DNA of 64,000 bases from NCBI GenBank assembly GCA_963738445.1, contig CAVTWS010000011.1:62001-126000 (forward strand). The letters run 5' to 3'. Position 1 is the first letter of the stretch, and every line of letters begins with the position of its first letter. Origin of the DNA: CAVTWS01 sp963738445 (GTDB lineage Bacteria; Actinomycetota; Acidimicrobiia; Acidimicrobiales; SHLQ01). The position numbers and the translations under genes are program-made. Of the stretch, positions 9,311 to 18,071 are shown piece after piece. Under the pieces are notes generated by a model. That model was not told where the DNA came from. It worked only from the letters and a program-made list of their open reading frames with translations, and did not search any database.

Positions 9311-10476
9311 TGGACTTCGACCCGGGCGCCGACGTGGCGTCGCTCCGCCACGAGCTGCGTCGGTTGATCGGCGAACACATCCCCGCCGACTACCTCGGTG
9401 CCTTCACCGACGATCCGGCCGATCTGCAGATCGCCCAGCGCTTCTGCGCGGTGCTCGCCGATCACGGACTGCTGTGCCCGGCCTGGCCCGAGGCGTTCGG
9501 CGGGCGGGGCGCCTCCCCCTGGGAACAGACGGCAGTGCGCGAGGAGATGTGGGCCCACCACGAGCCCCGAGGCGCGCAGTACATGGGTGTCAACTGGGTC
9601 GGCCCCACGATCATGCGTCACGGCACCGCGGCCCAGCGTGAGCAGCACCTCCCGGCGATCGCCCGGGGCGAGGTGATCTGGTGCCAGGGTTTCAGCGAGC
9701 CCGACGCCGGCTCCGACCTGGCCTCGATCCAGACCGCGGCCCGGCCCGACTCCGGCGGCTGGGTCGTCTCCGGTCAGAAGATCTGGACCTCCTACGCCAC
9801 CATGGCCCAGTGGTGCTTCCTCCTCACGCGAACCTCCACCGGGGAGCGCAAGCAGCAGGGGATGACGATCTTCCTCGTCCCGATGGACTCGCCGGGCATC
9901 GAGGTGCGGCCGATCGCCACCATGCTCGGCCCGCACCATCTCAACGAGGTCTACCTCCACGACGTACGCGTCACCGAGGCCGACGTGCTCGGCACCATCG
10001 ACGACGGCTGGTCGGTCGTGCAGGAGGTGCTCTCCTACGAGCGGGTCGGGATCGCCCGCTACGCCCGTTGCGAACGGCTGCTCCAATGGGCGCCGCGCGC
10101 CGTGGGCGAACCTTGGGACTCGCTGCCGGGCGAACTCCGCGACCGGTGGATGCGCATGCTCGTGCATGCCCGGAGGGCCCGCCTGCTCGCGTACCGGGTG
10201 GTGGCCGCCCAGAGCGCCGGCCGCGTCACCCCGGCGGACACCGCGACCTACCGGATCGCCGTCACCCGGCTCGACCAGGAGAGCGCCGAGGTGCTCATGG
10301 ACATCGTCTCGCTCACTCCGGCTCGGCCCGGGGAGGATTGGGAGCGGTTCCCGCGGGCCGTGGAGGACCATTGGCGGTACTCCATCTCCGCCACCGTGGC
10401 GTCGGGCAGCATCGAGATGCAGCGGATCCTGCTGGCCCGTGCGCTCCTGGCCCGGTCCCCGAGGGCGGCGTCGTGA
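9310..10476 (+). CDS. Acyl-CoA dehydrogenase, larger (FAD-site) subunit of a pair
   Basis: A 388-residue acyl-CoA dehydrogenase. The mid-domain carries the FAD/acyl site signatures WCQGFSEPDAGSDLASIQT and GWVVSGQKIWTSYATMAQW, then LNEVYLHDVRVTEADVLG. The C-terminal helical domain has SIEMQRILLARALLARSPR in place of a standard terminal Arg/Glu segment. It introduces an alpha,beta double bond in an acyl-CoA and passes electrons to ETF. The next gene, also of this family but shorter, overlaps by GTGA (10473-10476). That adjacency is the hallmark of heterotetrameric dehydrogenases known from actinobacterial steroid side-chain degradation (ChsE1-ChsE2 type). Substrate unknown. Confidence 0.92.
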   Translation: MDFDPGADVASLRHELRRLIGEHIPADYLGAFTDDPADLQIAQRFCAVLADHGLLCPAWPEAFGGRGASPWEQTAVREEMWAHHEPRGAQYMGVNWVGPTIMRHGTAAQREQHLPAIARGEVIWCQGFSEPDAGSDLASIQTAARPDSGGWVVSGQKIWTSYATMAQWCFLLTRTSTGERKQQGMTIFLVPMDSPGIEVRPIATMLGPHHLNEVYLHDVRVTEADVLGTIDDGWSVVQEVLSYERVGIARYARCERLLQWAPRAVGEPWDSLPGELRDRWMRMLVHARRARLLAYRVVAAQSAGRVTPADTATYRIAVTRLDQESAEVLMDIVSLTPARPGEDWERFPRAVEDHWRYSISATVASGSIEMQRILLARALLARSPRAAS

Positions 10477-11429
10477 ACATCGACCTGAGCCCCGAGGCCG
10501 AGGAGTTCGGCGACACCGCCCGGCGGGCCCTCGAAGCGGCGGGCGGCGACGACCTCCTCCCTCGGGCCGAGCTCGACCCCTTCCTCCGACACGACCTCGT
10601 CGTCCCCGTGCTCGGCGAGCTCGGCGCCTGGGACCTCGATCCGCGAGCCAGCGCGGCCGAGCTCGAAGCGGCGGCGGCGTTGTGTCGCGCCGCCGGCTGG
10701 TGGGCGGTCCCGTACCCGGTCGCCGAACGCCTGGGCCGGCCGAAGGATGACACCTTCGAGCGACAGGAGCCGGAGGGGATGGTGGTGGTCTCCGGCACCA
10801 CACCCGCCGCCGCCCTGATCGGACTCGACGGCCCCTGGGTGGCGATCACCCTCGACGGGCGCCGTCACCGGGTGACCCCTCGGGCGTCGCGGACGCCCGT
10901 CCGGCGGAACGCGTTCGTGTGCGAGCTCGAGCTCGCATCGACCGGTGCGACCCACCCGGCCGACGTGGCCCTCGGGCTGACCCTCCCATGCTGGACCCTG
11001 CTCGGGATGCTCGACCGGGCCTTGGCCCTCACGCGTGCCCACGTGATGGAGCGGGAGCAGTTCGGGCAACCGCTGGCCCAGTTCCAGAGCGTCCAGTTCC
11101 AACTCACCGATGCCGAGGTCGAACGGGCCGGCGTGGCCGAGCTGGCCCGCTACGCGCTGTGGCAGGTGCAGCTCGGCGGAGGCGACGCGATCGTCGACGC
11201 GCTGGCCCTCCGCCTGGCCGCCGTCGAAGCCGCCGACGTGGCGTTCCGGATCTGCCACCAGCTCCACGGCGCCATCGGCTTCTGCGACGAGACCACCCTG
11301 TCGTGGATCTCCCGGTACAGCCAGCCCCTGCGCCGCCTGCCCCTCGGCCTCGCCGGCACCCGTGAAGCGCTCACCCGCACCGCCGGCCGCGCCGGACTCG
11401 CGGGCCTCTTCGACGCCCCCAACCCGTGA
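10473..11429 (+). CDS. Acyl-CoA dehydrogenase, smaller subunit of a pair
   Basis: A 318-residue member, about 60 residues shorter than its partner. The N-terminal and middle domains are reduced: the GFSEPDAGSD-type flavin loop is absent. The C-terminal domain keeps THVMEREQFG-like sequence (AHVMEREQFGQPLAQFQSVQ) and HQLHGAIGFCDETTLSWISR, which in the family forms FAD contacts and the active-site lid. A complete FAD site therefore probably forms only with the larger subunit, as in known alpha2beta2 enzymes. The GTG start overlaps the partner stop. It ends the tight part of the operon; 144 bases with a repeat follow. Confidence 0.88.
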   Translation: MNIDLSPEAEEFGDTARRALEAAGGDDLLPRAELDPFLRHDLVVPVLGELGAWDLDPRASAAELEAAAALCRAAGWWAVPYPVAERLGRPKDDTFERQEPEGMVVVSGTTPAAALIGLDGPWVAITLDGRRHRVTPRASRTPVRRNAFVCELELASTGATHPADVALGLTLPCWTLLGMLDRALALTRAHVMEREQFGQPLAQFQSVQFQLTDAEVERAGVAELARYALWQVQLGGGDAIVDALALRLAAVEAADVAFRICHQLHGAIGFCDETTLSWISRYSQPLRRLPLGLAGTREALTRTAGRAGLAGLFDAPNP

Positions 11430-11486
11430 GCCCCTCGCCCACCTTCCGTCAGCCCCGCGCCACCCCAACGAACTGCGCCGCGCCGG

Positions 11487-11519
11487 ACGACATGGGGTGT
11501 CGGCTTCCGCGCGCGGTTC
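11487..11519. repeat. Intergenic repeat, family B, diverged copy
   Basis: About 32 bases ending in GGTGTCGG-N-TTCCGCGCGCGG match the first copy near 47806-47838 with roughly four mismatches. The copy lies in the 144-base gap between an acyl-CoA dehydrogenase and the Rieske gene. No ORF of interest or strong hairpin covers it; function unknown. Confidence 0.5.
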
Positions 11520-11573
11520 GGGGGTGGGGGTAGCGTTCGGCCCACCGGTGGCGCCGATGGATCGGAGGTAGCG

Positions 11574-12764
11574 ATGGACAAGTTGGAGCTCGATCGCGGC
11601 CTGGCCCGACGGTTGCTCGCCCACATCGAGGGCGGCACCACCGATTTCGTCGACGACGTGTTCGAGGTGCCGGCCGAGGCGTTCACGTCGGTCGATCACG
11701 CCCGAGCTGAGTGGCAGGCCCTCTTCCTCGACCACCCGCTCGTCCTGGCCCTGTCCGGCTCGCTGCCCGGGCCGGGCACGTTCCACACGGTGGAGCTGTG
11801 CGCCACGCCGCTGATCCTCACGCGTGCCGCCGACGGCCGGGTGCGGGCATTCGCCAACGTGTGCGCCCACCGGGGCGTGCGGGTGGCCGACGGCTCGGGC
11901 TCGGCTCGCCGTCTGACCTGCCCGTTCCACGCCTGGACGTACGACCTCGAGGGCCACCTGGTCGGCGTGCCCGTCGCCGACGCCTTCGAGGGCATGTGCC
12001 GCGAGGATCGGGGTCTCGTCGAGCTCCCCGTTGCCGAGGGGTACGGCTTGATCGTCGGCCGGTTGCGTCCCGGCGATCCCGTCGACATCGACGACTACCT
12101 CGGTCCGGAGCTCGCCGAGGAGATGCAGGCGCTCGACTTCGCCCGCTGGACCACCTACGGCGAGTCGCACGTCCACGAGGTCGCCGGGAACTGGAAGTCG
12201 GCCCTCGACACCTTCCGCGAGAACTACCACTTCGACTACCTGCACCGCGACACCCTGGCGGGATACGCATACGGCGGCGTGCTGACGTTCAACGCCCTGG
12301 GCCGCCACGTGCGCAACTGCTCGGCGGTCCGGTCGATCGATGCGCTCAAGAGCGCGCCGAGCGAGGCGTGGGACAACCCCGGTGCCCACATCAGTCACCA
12401 GTACTGCGTCTTCCCGAACACCTGTATCTCGTTCGACAGTCGTCACATCGAGCTGTGGCAGATCGTTCCTGTCGGCCCGACCGAACCGACCCATTCCCGG
12501 GTCGTGCACACGCAGTACCAGGCCCCGGACCTACCCCAGGAGGAGATCGACAAGCTCGTCGAGATGGCGCCGTGGATCTGCGACGAGGTGGTCGACGCCC
12601 AGGACTTCTGGGTCACGGCTCGCACCGAGCCCGGGCTCTCGACCGGCCTGCGGGCCTCGGTGGTGTTCGGGCGCAACGAGCCGGCCTCGCAACACCTGCA
12701 CCGCCAGTTCCTCGACCTCGTCGCCCAGCACCGATCGACGTCCCTCCGCCCGACAGAGCGATGA
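11574..12764 (+). CDS. Rieske non-heme iron oxygenase, alpha subunit
   Basis: A 396-residue ring-hydroxylating-type oxygenase. The Rieske 2Fe-2S site is Cys97-x-His99 and Cys116-x2-His119 (CAHRGV, CPFHAW). The mononuclear iron site is in ENYHFDYLHRD, with His219 and His224; the third ligand is a downstream Asp. These enzymes hydroxylate, demethylate or open rings using electrons from a separate reductase, and none is encoded next to it. A P450-type ferredoxin lies at 16622. ATG 11574 follows GGAGG seven bases upstream. The stop overlaps the CoA-transferase start by ATGA. No beta-subunit gene is near, so it is probably a homomeric (KshA/OxoO-like) type. Confidence 0.92.
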   Translation: MDKLELDRGLARRLLAHIEGGTTDFVDDVFEVPAEAFTSVDHARAEWQALFLDHPLVLALSGSLPGPGTFHTVELCATPLILTRAADGRVRAFANVCAHRGVRVADGSGSARRLTCPFHAWTYDLEGHLVGVPVADAFEGMCREDRGLVELPVAEGYGLIVGRLRPGDPVDIDDYLGPELAEEMQALDFARWTTYGESHVHEVAGNWKSALDTFRENYHFDYLHRDTLAGYAYGGVLTFNALGRHVRNCSAVRSIDALKSAPSEAWDNPGAHISHQYCVFPNTCISFDSRHIELWQIVPVGPTEPTHSRVVHTQYQAPDLPQEEIDKLVEMAPWICDEVVDAQDFWVTARTEPGLSTGLRASVVFGRNEPASQHLHRQFLDLVAQHRSTSLRPTER

Positions 12765-13975
12765 ACCAACCGTTGGAGGGGGTGCGGATCCTCGAGGTGG
12801 CCACGCACGTGTTCGTACCGGTGGCCGTCGCGATGTTGGCCGAATGGGGCGCCGACGTCATCAAGATCGAGCACCCGGTGACCGGCGATCCCTATCGCGG
12901 GCTCCAGACCCTCGGACTGCACACGACGTACCAGGGGACCGACCTCAACTTCCAGCATGCGAACCGCGGCAAACGCTCCGTCGGGCTCGACCTCAAATCC
13001 GCGGAGGGTCGGGACATCCTGCGCCGCCTCGTCGAGCAGTCTGACGTGTTCGTGACCAACCTGCGGCCGACGGCGTGCCGAACCCTCGGCGTGGAGCTCG
13101 ACGTCATCCGGGCGTGGAACGGTTCGATCATCTACGGCCGCGGGTCGGGGCAGGGATCCCGGGGTCCGCACGCCGACCGAGCGGGGTATGACATCGCCGC
13201 CTACTGGTCTCGGAGCGGCATCGGCGGGCTCCTGGCCCACGACGGTGTCGAACCGCCGTATCCCCCCGCCGGCTACGGCGACACGGCCGCCGGTCTCGCG
13301 CTGGCCGCCGCCATCTCCACCGCGCTGTACCGCCGGGCCACCACCGGCGAGCCGTCGGAGATCGACGTGTCGCTCCTCGGCGTCGGCATGTGGCAGATCC
13401 AGCCCTACATCATCAGCGCCACGCTCGACGAACCAGGCACGGAGGGGCCCCGCCGCGACCGGTTCGCCACCTGGAACCCGCTCGTGGAGTGGTATCGCAC
13501 CCGTGACGGCCGCTCGATCAGCCTGGTCATGGTCGACGCCGATGCCTACTGGCGCAACCTGTGCGCCGTGCTCGGGGCGCCCGATCTGGCCGACGACCCC
13601 CGGTTCGTCGACCTGGCCCACCGGCGCGAACACTGCCGCGAGTGCGTCGAGGCGCTGGACGCCATCTTCGCCCGTCGGGACTACGCCGACTGGCTCGACG
13701 TGCTCGCCGATTTCCCTGGTGCGTGGGCGCCCGTCCAGCGACCCGGCGAGGTGCCGGCCGACCCCCAGGTGGTGGCGAACGGCTACGTCGGGGCGGCCGA
13801 CCTGGGCGGAGGTGCGACGCTGCCCCTGGTGAGCTCGCCCTTCCAGCTCGACGGTGCGCCGGCGACCCCCGTGCGGGCCCCCGAGCACGGCGAGCACACC
13901 GAGCAGGTCCTGCTGTCCCTCGGGTTGTCCTGGGACGAGATCGGCCACCTGAAGGACCGCGGCACGATCGGGTGA
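12761..13975 (+). CDS. Family III CoA-transferase (CaiB/BaiF type)
   Basis: A 404-residue single-domain family III enzyme. Signatures are LEVATHVFVPVAVAMLAEWGADVIK at the N-terminus (split here for brevity: EWGADVIKIEHPVTGDP), ANRGKRSVGLDLKS, VFVTNLRP and the catalytic Asp144 in RAGYDIAAYWSRSG. It transfers CoA to or from a carboxylic acid through an aspartyl-CoA thioester. It shares Asp144 and overall arrangement with the paralogue at 46513. ATG 12761 overlaps the Rieske stop, so oxygenation and CoA handling are co-translated. Likely last gene of the run starting at 7473, since a promoter and operator follow at 13999-14046. Confidence 0.93.
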   Translation: MNQPLEGVRILEVATHVFVPVAVAMLAEWGADVIKIEHPVTGDPYRGLQTLGLHTTYQGTDLNFQHANRGKRSVGLDLKSAEGRDILRRLVEQSDVFVTNLRPTACRTLGVELDVIRAWNGSIIYGRGSGQGSRGPHADRAGYDIAAYWSRSGIGGLLAHDGVEPPYPPAGYGDTAAGLALAAAISTALYRRATTGEPSEIDVSLLGVGMWQIQPYIISATLDEPGTEGPRRDRFATWNPLVEWYRTRDGRSISLVMVDADAYWRNLCAVLGAPDLADDPRFVDLAHRREHCRECVEALDAIFARRDYADWLDVLADFPGAWAPVQRPGEVPADPQVVANGYVGAADLGGGATLPLVSSPFQLDGAPATPVRAPEHGEHTEQVLLSLGLSWDEIGHLKDRGTIG

Positions 13976-13998
13976 GATCGGTCCGGGCGGGGTCGTCA

Positions 13999-14028
13999 TT
14001 GCGGACGTTCCACCCGCGCTCCTATAGT
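13999..14028 (+). promoter_or_regulatory. Sigma70-type promoter upstream of the amidohydrolase/P450 operon
   Basis: TTGCGG (13999-14004) and TATAGT (14023-14028) are separated by 18 bases. The start point would fall at about 14035, inside the palindrome 14031-14046, so a bound regulator would block initiation. Confidence 0.6.
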
Positions 14029-14030
14029 AA

Positions 14031-14046
14031 GTGAGCGGACGCTCAC
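14031..14046. promoter_or_regulatory. Perfect palindromic operator, TetR type
   Basis: GTGAGCG-GA-CGCTCAC: 7-base arms around a 2-base centre, directly behind the -10 element. It shares the half-site TGAGCG with the palindrome at 7408-7425, although the half-site spacing differs (2 against 6 bases). Confidence 0.65.
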
Positions 14047-14055
14047 ATCCTCGCC

Positions 14056-14096
14056 GGACCGCCCAGAAGGGGCGTGGCAGGACCGCCCAGAAGGGG
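14056..14096 (+). repeat. Direct repeat that duplicates the ribosome binding region
   Basis: GGACCGCCCAGAAGGGG occurs at 14056-14072 and again at 14080-14096, a 24-base period. The second copy places AAGGGG four bases before ATG 14101, as a Shine-Dalgarno. The first is a spare copy 28 bases upstream of the start codon. Confidence 0.7.
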
Positions 14097-14100
14097 ACCG

Positions 14101-15327
14101 ATGACCGACCTCAGCACCGCCGCTACGGCTCCGGCCGATCTGTGCGACCGCTTCGCCGTGGCCGATGTGGATTCCCACATCATCGAGCCGGCCGATCTGT
14201 GGACGTCGCGGATCGACTCGAAGTGGGCTGACCTCGTCCCGCACGTGAGGTTCCACGAGCGGCGCCAGGAGGACTACTGGTACGTCGGCGACACGAAGCT
14301 CTACGGCGTCGGTGCCTTCGCCCAGGCCAGCTGGCCCGAGTGCCCCCGTCGCACCCCCGCTCCCTGAGCGAGGCCTTCCTCCCCGCGGTCGATGCCAAGG
14401 CCCGGCTCGGGCTACATGGACGAGGTCGGGATGTACTACCAGGTGCTGTACCCCAACATCTTGGGCTTCCACAGCCACGTCTTCCTCCGGGAGATGCCGC
14501 CAGGAGCTGGCCACGCAGTGCGTCCAGGCCTACAACGACTGGCTGGTCGAGTGGTGCCTCCGCCGACTCCCGCCGCCTGATCCCGATGATGATGCTGCCG
14601 TTCTGGGACATCGACGAGTCGGTCGCCGAGATGCGTCGGGCCCACGAGATGGGCCACAAGGGGGTGCTGTTCGCGGCCCGCTACGACAAGATCGGCCTAC
14701 CCCGCCTCATCGACGACTACTGGGAGCCGCTGCTCGGCCAGGCCCAGGAGATGGGCCTGAGCATGAACTTCCACATCGGTTTCCTGAACACCGCCGACGA
14801 TCTGAAGCGGCCGTCGACCAGGCCGAGAAGATCGACTTCACCAAGGAGAGCTCGCTCAACCTGCTCGGCAACGCCCAGAACGTCGCCGAGGTCGTGTTGA
14901 GCGGGCGTTGCTACACCGGTACCCGCAGCTCAACTTCGTGTCCGTCGAGAACGGTGCCGGCTGGCTCCCCTTCCTGATGGAGAGCATGGACTGGCAGTGG
15001 CTCAACGTCGGCGCCCACCTCGAGTACCCCGAGCGCCTGCTGCCGAGCGAGTACGTGAGGCGGCAGATCTTCGGCATGTACTGGTTCGAGCAGGAGTCGC
15101 TCCGCACCGTCATCGATCAGCTCGGGGACAACCTGATGTTCGAGACCGACTTCCCGCACGCCACCAGCCTGTCGCCCGGGCCGGCCTCGTCGTCGCCCAG
15201 CCCACGCGAGGTCGTCGCCCGCTCGCTCGGCGGGCTCGACGAGTCGATCCAGGGCAAGGTGCTGCAGCACACCGCGACACGCCTCTACCACCTCGATCCG
15301 CCGGTCCGGCATTCGGAGACGGCATGA
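14101..15327 (+). pseudogene. Amidohydrolase_2 family metal-dependent hydrolase, frameshifted
   Basis: About 405 codons. It opens with VADVDSHIIEPADLW (DxH metal motif) and contains GVLFAARYDKIGLPRL, MNFHIGFLN, SVENGAGWLPFLMESMDW and, near the end, LMFETDFPHATSL (the ETDFPH metal and catalytic segment). The frame shifts at about 14340, 14411, 14500, 14558, 14807 and 14905-14925, each a one-base gain or loss, mostly in G/C runs. All expected family blocks are present in order. Members hydrolyse or decarboxylate cyclic or carboxylated substrates. It is first in the operon behind the 13999-14046 promoter. The stop overlaps the next amidohydrolase start by ATGA (15324-15327). Confidence 0.75.
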
Positions 15328-16625
15328 GCACGTCCTGGTTCATCTCCGTCGACGACCACCTCATCGAGCCGGCGCCGGCTCTGGCAGGAGCGGGTGCCCG
15401 AGCAGCACCGCGGACACCGCGCCGCGGCATCGTCCGCGACGGCGACTCCGAGTTCTGGGTCTACGAGGACCGCCAGATCGTCACCACCGGACTCAACGCC
15501 GTCGCCGGCAAGTCGCCGCGAGGAGTTCTCGCCCCGAGCCCATCACCTACGACGACATGCGCCCGGGCTGCTACGAGCCGGCCGCGCGGGTGGCCGACAT
15601 GAACCAGGGCCACGTGCTGTCGTCGATCCTGTTCCCGTCGTTCCCGCGGTACTGCGGGCAGGTGTTCCACGAGGCCAAGGACAAGGAGCTCGCCGCTCCT
15701 CTGCGTCCGGGCCTGGAACGACTTCATCCTGGAGGAGTTCGCCGGCGCCTACCCCGGCCGGTTCATCCCGATGATGATCATCCCGCTCTGGGACCCGGTC
15801 GACGGCGGTCGCCGAGATCGAGCGCACGGCGGCTCGGGGCGGCAAGTCGATCGCCTTCTCGGAGAACCCGACCAAGCTCGGCCTGCCGTCGATCCACACC
15901 GACTTCTGGGACCCGGTCTTCCGCGGCCTGCAACGAGACCGGGCTTCGTCGTCTCGATGCACGTCGGCTCGTCGTCGAACCTGATCCGCACCTCCGACGA
16001 CATGCCGACGCTCGCGTTCATGGCCTACTCCGCCGCCGCCAACCAGGCCGGCACGCTGCTCGACTGGCTCTTCAGCGGCAACTTCGACGCGGTTCCCGAA
16101 CCTGAAGATCGCCCTGTCCGAGGGCTCGATCGGCTGGATCCCCTACTTCCTCGAGCGGGCCGAGCAGGTCGTCGACAAGCAGCGGTTCTGGGCGTCGCGG
16201 TTCGACATCGACATGAACGCCAGCCACGAGCGCGGCGAGGAGAAGGGCGAGGCGACCTTCGACCTCGACACCGACATCCGCCAGCTCTTCAAGCGACCAC
16301 GTCTTCGGCACGTTCATCGAGGACCAGGCCGGGCTCCGGCTGCTCGACATCATCGGCGAGGACAACGTGATGCTCGAGTGCGACTACCCGCACTCGGACT
16401 CGACCTGGCCCGACACCGTCGAGCTGGCCAACGCAAGTGGCTTGGCGCACCTGCCCGAGGACGTCCAGCACAAGATCACCATCGGCAACGCATCGCGCGG
16501 TCTACGACTTCGAGCCCGCCGACCCGGCCACGATCCCCGCCCATCCCGTTCTGGGAGACCAACCCGTCACCCACGCGACCGTCGTGTCTCCCAGAACGGA
16601 ACTGGAAGGGCGGGCGTCACGATGA
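15324..16625 (+). pseudogene. Amidohydrolase_2 family metal-dependent hydrolase, second copy, frameshifted
   Basis: About 430 codons. Opening SWFISVDDHLIEPAP carries the DxH motif. Later blocks are SILFPSFPRYCGQVF, ENPTKLGLPSIHTDFW, VVSMHVGSSSNLI, LKIALSEGSIGWIPYFLERA and VMLECDYPHSDSTWP (metal and catalytic Asp with PH). The frame shifts around 15380, 15412, 15525, 15705, 15805, 15930, 16093, 16290 and 16498. The tail after PADPATIP is not family-like. It coincides with a long inverted repeat (16546-16599), so a hairpin element has probably extended the 3' end. The stop overlaps the ferredoxin ATG by ATGA. The paralogues at 14101, 18072 and 41418 share the architecture. Confidence 0.75.
16546..16599. 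repeat. Hairpin repeat, family A, within the amidohydrolase tail
   Basis: CCGTTCTGGGAGAC (16546-16559) is perfectly complementary to GTCTCCCAGAACGG (16586-16599) across a 26-base loop. The core GTTCTGGG...CCCAGAAC is shared with the element at 19251-19300; the copies near 37379-37486 keep GTTCTGGG and CCCAG. Confidence 0.7.
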
Positions 16626-16810
16626 GAGCGTCGGTCGATTCCGACCGGTGTCAGGGCCACGCCCGGTGCTGGGAGATCTGCCCCGAGGTGTTCGTGCTCG
16701 ACGACCAGGGCTACGCGACGGTGCCCGAACCCGACGTGCCGGTGGCGTTGCTGGACAAGGCCGCCGAGGCCGAACGCAACTGCCCCGAACGGGCCATCTC
16801 GATCCGCTAG
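16622..16810 (+). CDS. Single-cluster [3Fe-4S] ferredoxin, P450 partner
   Basis: A 62-residue ferredoxin. Cluster residues are Cys10, Cys16, Cys20 and Cys54 (DRCQGHARCWEICPE, NCPERA). His13 stands where a fourth Cys of a 4Fe-4S site would be, which marks the 3Fe-4S group that donates electrons to actinobacterial P450s. It overlaps the upstream gene by ATGA and precedes the P450 start by 2 bases, so it is almost certainly that enzyme's redox partner. The protein is acidic, as expected for docking on P450. A ferredoxin reductase is not present in the window. Confidence 0.95.
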   Translation: MRASVDSDRCQGHARCWEICPEVFVLDDQGYATVPEPDVPVALLDKAAEAERNCPERAISIR

Positions 16811-16812
16811 CC

Positions 16813-18051
16813 ATGCCGCCGCCCTCCGTCGAACCTCCTGTCCTGTCGGCGGCGTGGTGCGACCACCACTTCGACCCGGCGGCGCAGGAGCTGGCGTCGC
16901 ACCTCTACCCGACCCTCGACCGGATGCGAGAGCGCTGCCCCGTCGTCCACAGCGGCGCCTACGACGGGCTCTGGATCGCCCTCGGCTATGACCACGCCGT
17001 TCGCATCGCGCAGGACTGGCGGACCTTCAGCTCGGCCTCGGGTGTCGGACTCCAGGCCCCGACCATGGTGGTCGTCCCGTTGCCGGTCATGAGCGACCCG
17101 CCGCTCCAGCAGGCGTACAAGCGGATCGTCAACCCGTTCTTCACGCCCGCGGCCGTCCACAGGAACGAAGCGGCCACGCGGCACCTCGTGTCCACGCTGA
17201 TCGACGGATTCGTCGAGGACGGCGAGGTCGAGTTCATGGATGCCTTCGCCCGCCCGTTCCCGGGGCGGCTCTTCTTCGAGCGTTTCCTGAACGCGCCGGC
17301 CGACGAAGCCGAGATGATGAACCAGCTGTCGCTCAACGCCGTGAAACCACGCAACCCCGACGGCCCGGAGTGCTGGCGCCGCATGTTCGCGTGGATCCAG
17401 GAGTTCGTGGCCCGGCGGCGCACCGAGGCGCCCCGCGGCGACGTGGTCGATGCCATCCTCACCGCCGAGATCGAGGGTCGGCCCATCACCGACACCGAGA
17501 TCTTCGGGCTCGTGCAGCTGCTCATCCTCGGCGGTCTCGACACGACGGCCGGCGCGCTCGGCCACTTCATGATCCGGTTCTGCACGCAGCCGGAGATACC
17601 GGCGCTGCTGCGGAGCCGATCCGATCGCATCGACGACGTGGTCGAGGAGCTCCTGCGGCTCGATGGCCCGTTCGTGTCGATCGGGCGGGTGGCCACGATC
17701 GAGACCGAGCTCGGGGGCCACCGGATCGCCGCCGGCGAGCGCGTCGTCTTCTACTGGGCCTCGGCCAACCACGATCCCGCCCACTTCGAACGACCCGGCG
17801 AGTTCGTGCTCGACCGCGACAGCAACCGTCACCTGGCGTTCGGTCTGGGAACCCATCGCTGCGTCGGGTCCAACCTGGCCCGCATGAACCTGCGGATCGC
17901 CGTGCTCGAACTGGCCCACCGCCTCCCCGACGTGAGACTCGCCGTCCCGGTCGAGGAGATCGAGTTCCACTCCATCCACAACCGCACGCCGATCCACGTG
18001 CCGGTCGAGTTCACCCCGGGCCCCCGGCGCGGGCGCACCACCGTCTCCTGA
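16813..18051 (+). CDS. Cytochrome P450 monooxygenase
   Basis: A 412-residue soluble bacterial P450. The I-helix oxygen-binding motif is GGLDTT (residues 240-245), the ExxR motif is in VVEELLRL, and the heme loop is AFGLGTHRCVGSNLA with the ligand Cys350. No membrane anchor. It inserts one oxygen atom into an unknown substrate using electrons from the ferredoxin encoded immediately upstream. Gly-Leu-Asp instead of the common Gly-His/Asn-Glu ahead of Thr-Thr is seen in some CYP families; it does not remove the acid/alcohol pair. ATG 16813 leaves 2 bases after the ferredoxin stop. Followed 20 bases later by a further amidohydrolase, so all belong to one operon. Confidence 0.95.
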   Translation: MPPPSVEPPVLSAAWCDHHFDPAAQELASHLYPTLDRMRERCPVVHSGAYDGLWIALGYDHAVRIAQDWRTFSSASGVGLQAPTMVVVPLPVMSDPPLQQAYKRIVNPFFTPAAVHRNEAATRHLVSTLIDGFVEDGEVEFMDAFARPFPGRLFFERFLNAPADEAEMMNQLSLNAVKPRNPDGPECWRRMFAWIQEFVARRRTEAPRGDVVDAILTAEIEGRPITDTEIFGLVQLLILGGLDTTAGALGHFMIRFCTQPEIPALLRSRSDRIDDVVEELLRLDGPFVSIGRVATIETELGGHRIAAGERVVFYWASANHDPAHFERPGEFVLDRDSNRHLAFGLGTHRCVGSNLARMNLRIAVLELAHRLPDVRLAVPVEEIEFHSIHNRTPIHVPVEFTPGPRRGRTTVS

Positions 18052-18071
18052 AGCAACGAAGGGAAGCCGAC

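Noticed and set aside
9019..12509. Very long minus-strand open frames (594 and 753 codons) opposite the dehydrogenase and Rieske genes
   Set aside because: They are Arg/Gly/His-rich shadows typical of high-GC DNA; the plus-strand frames carry clear family motifs, normal starts and operon overlaps.
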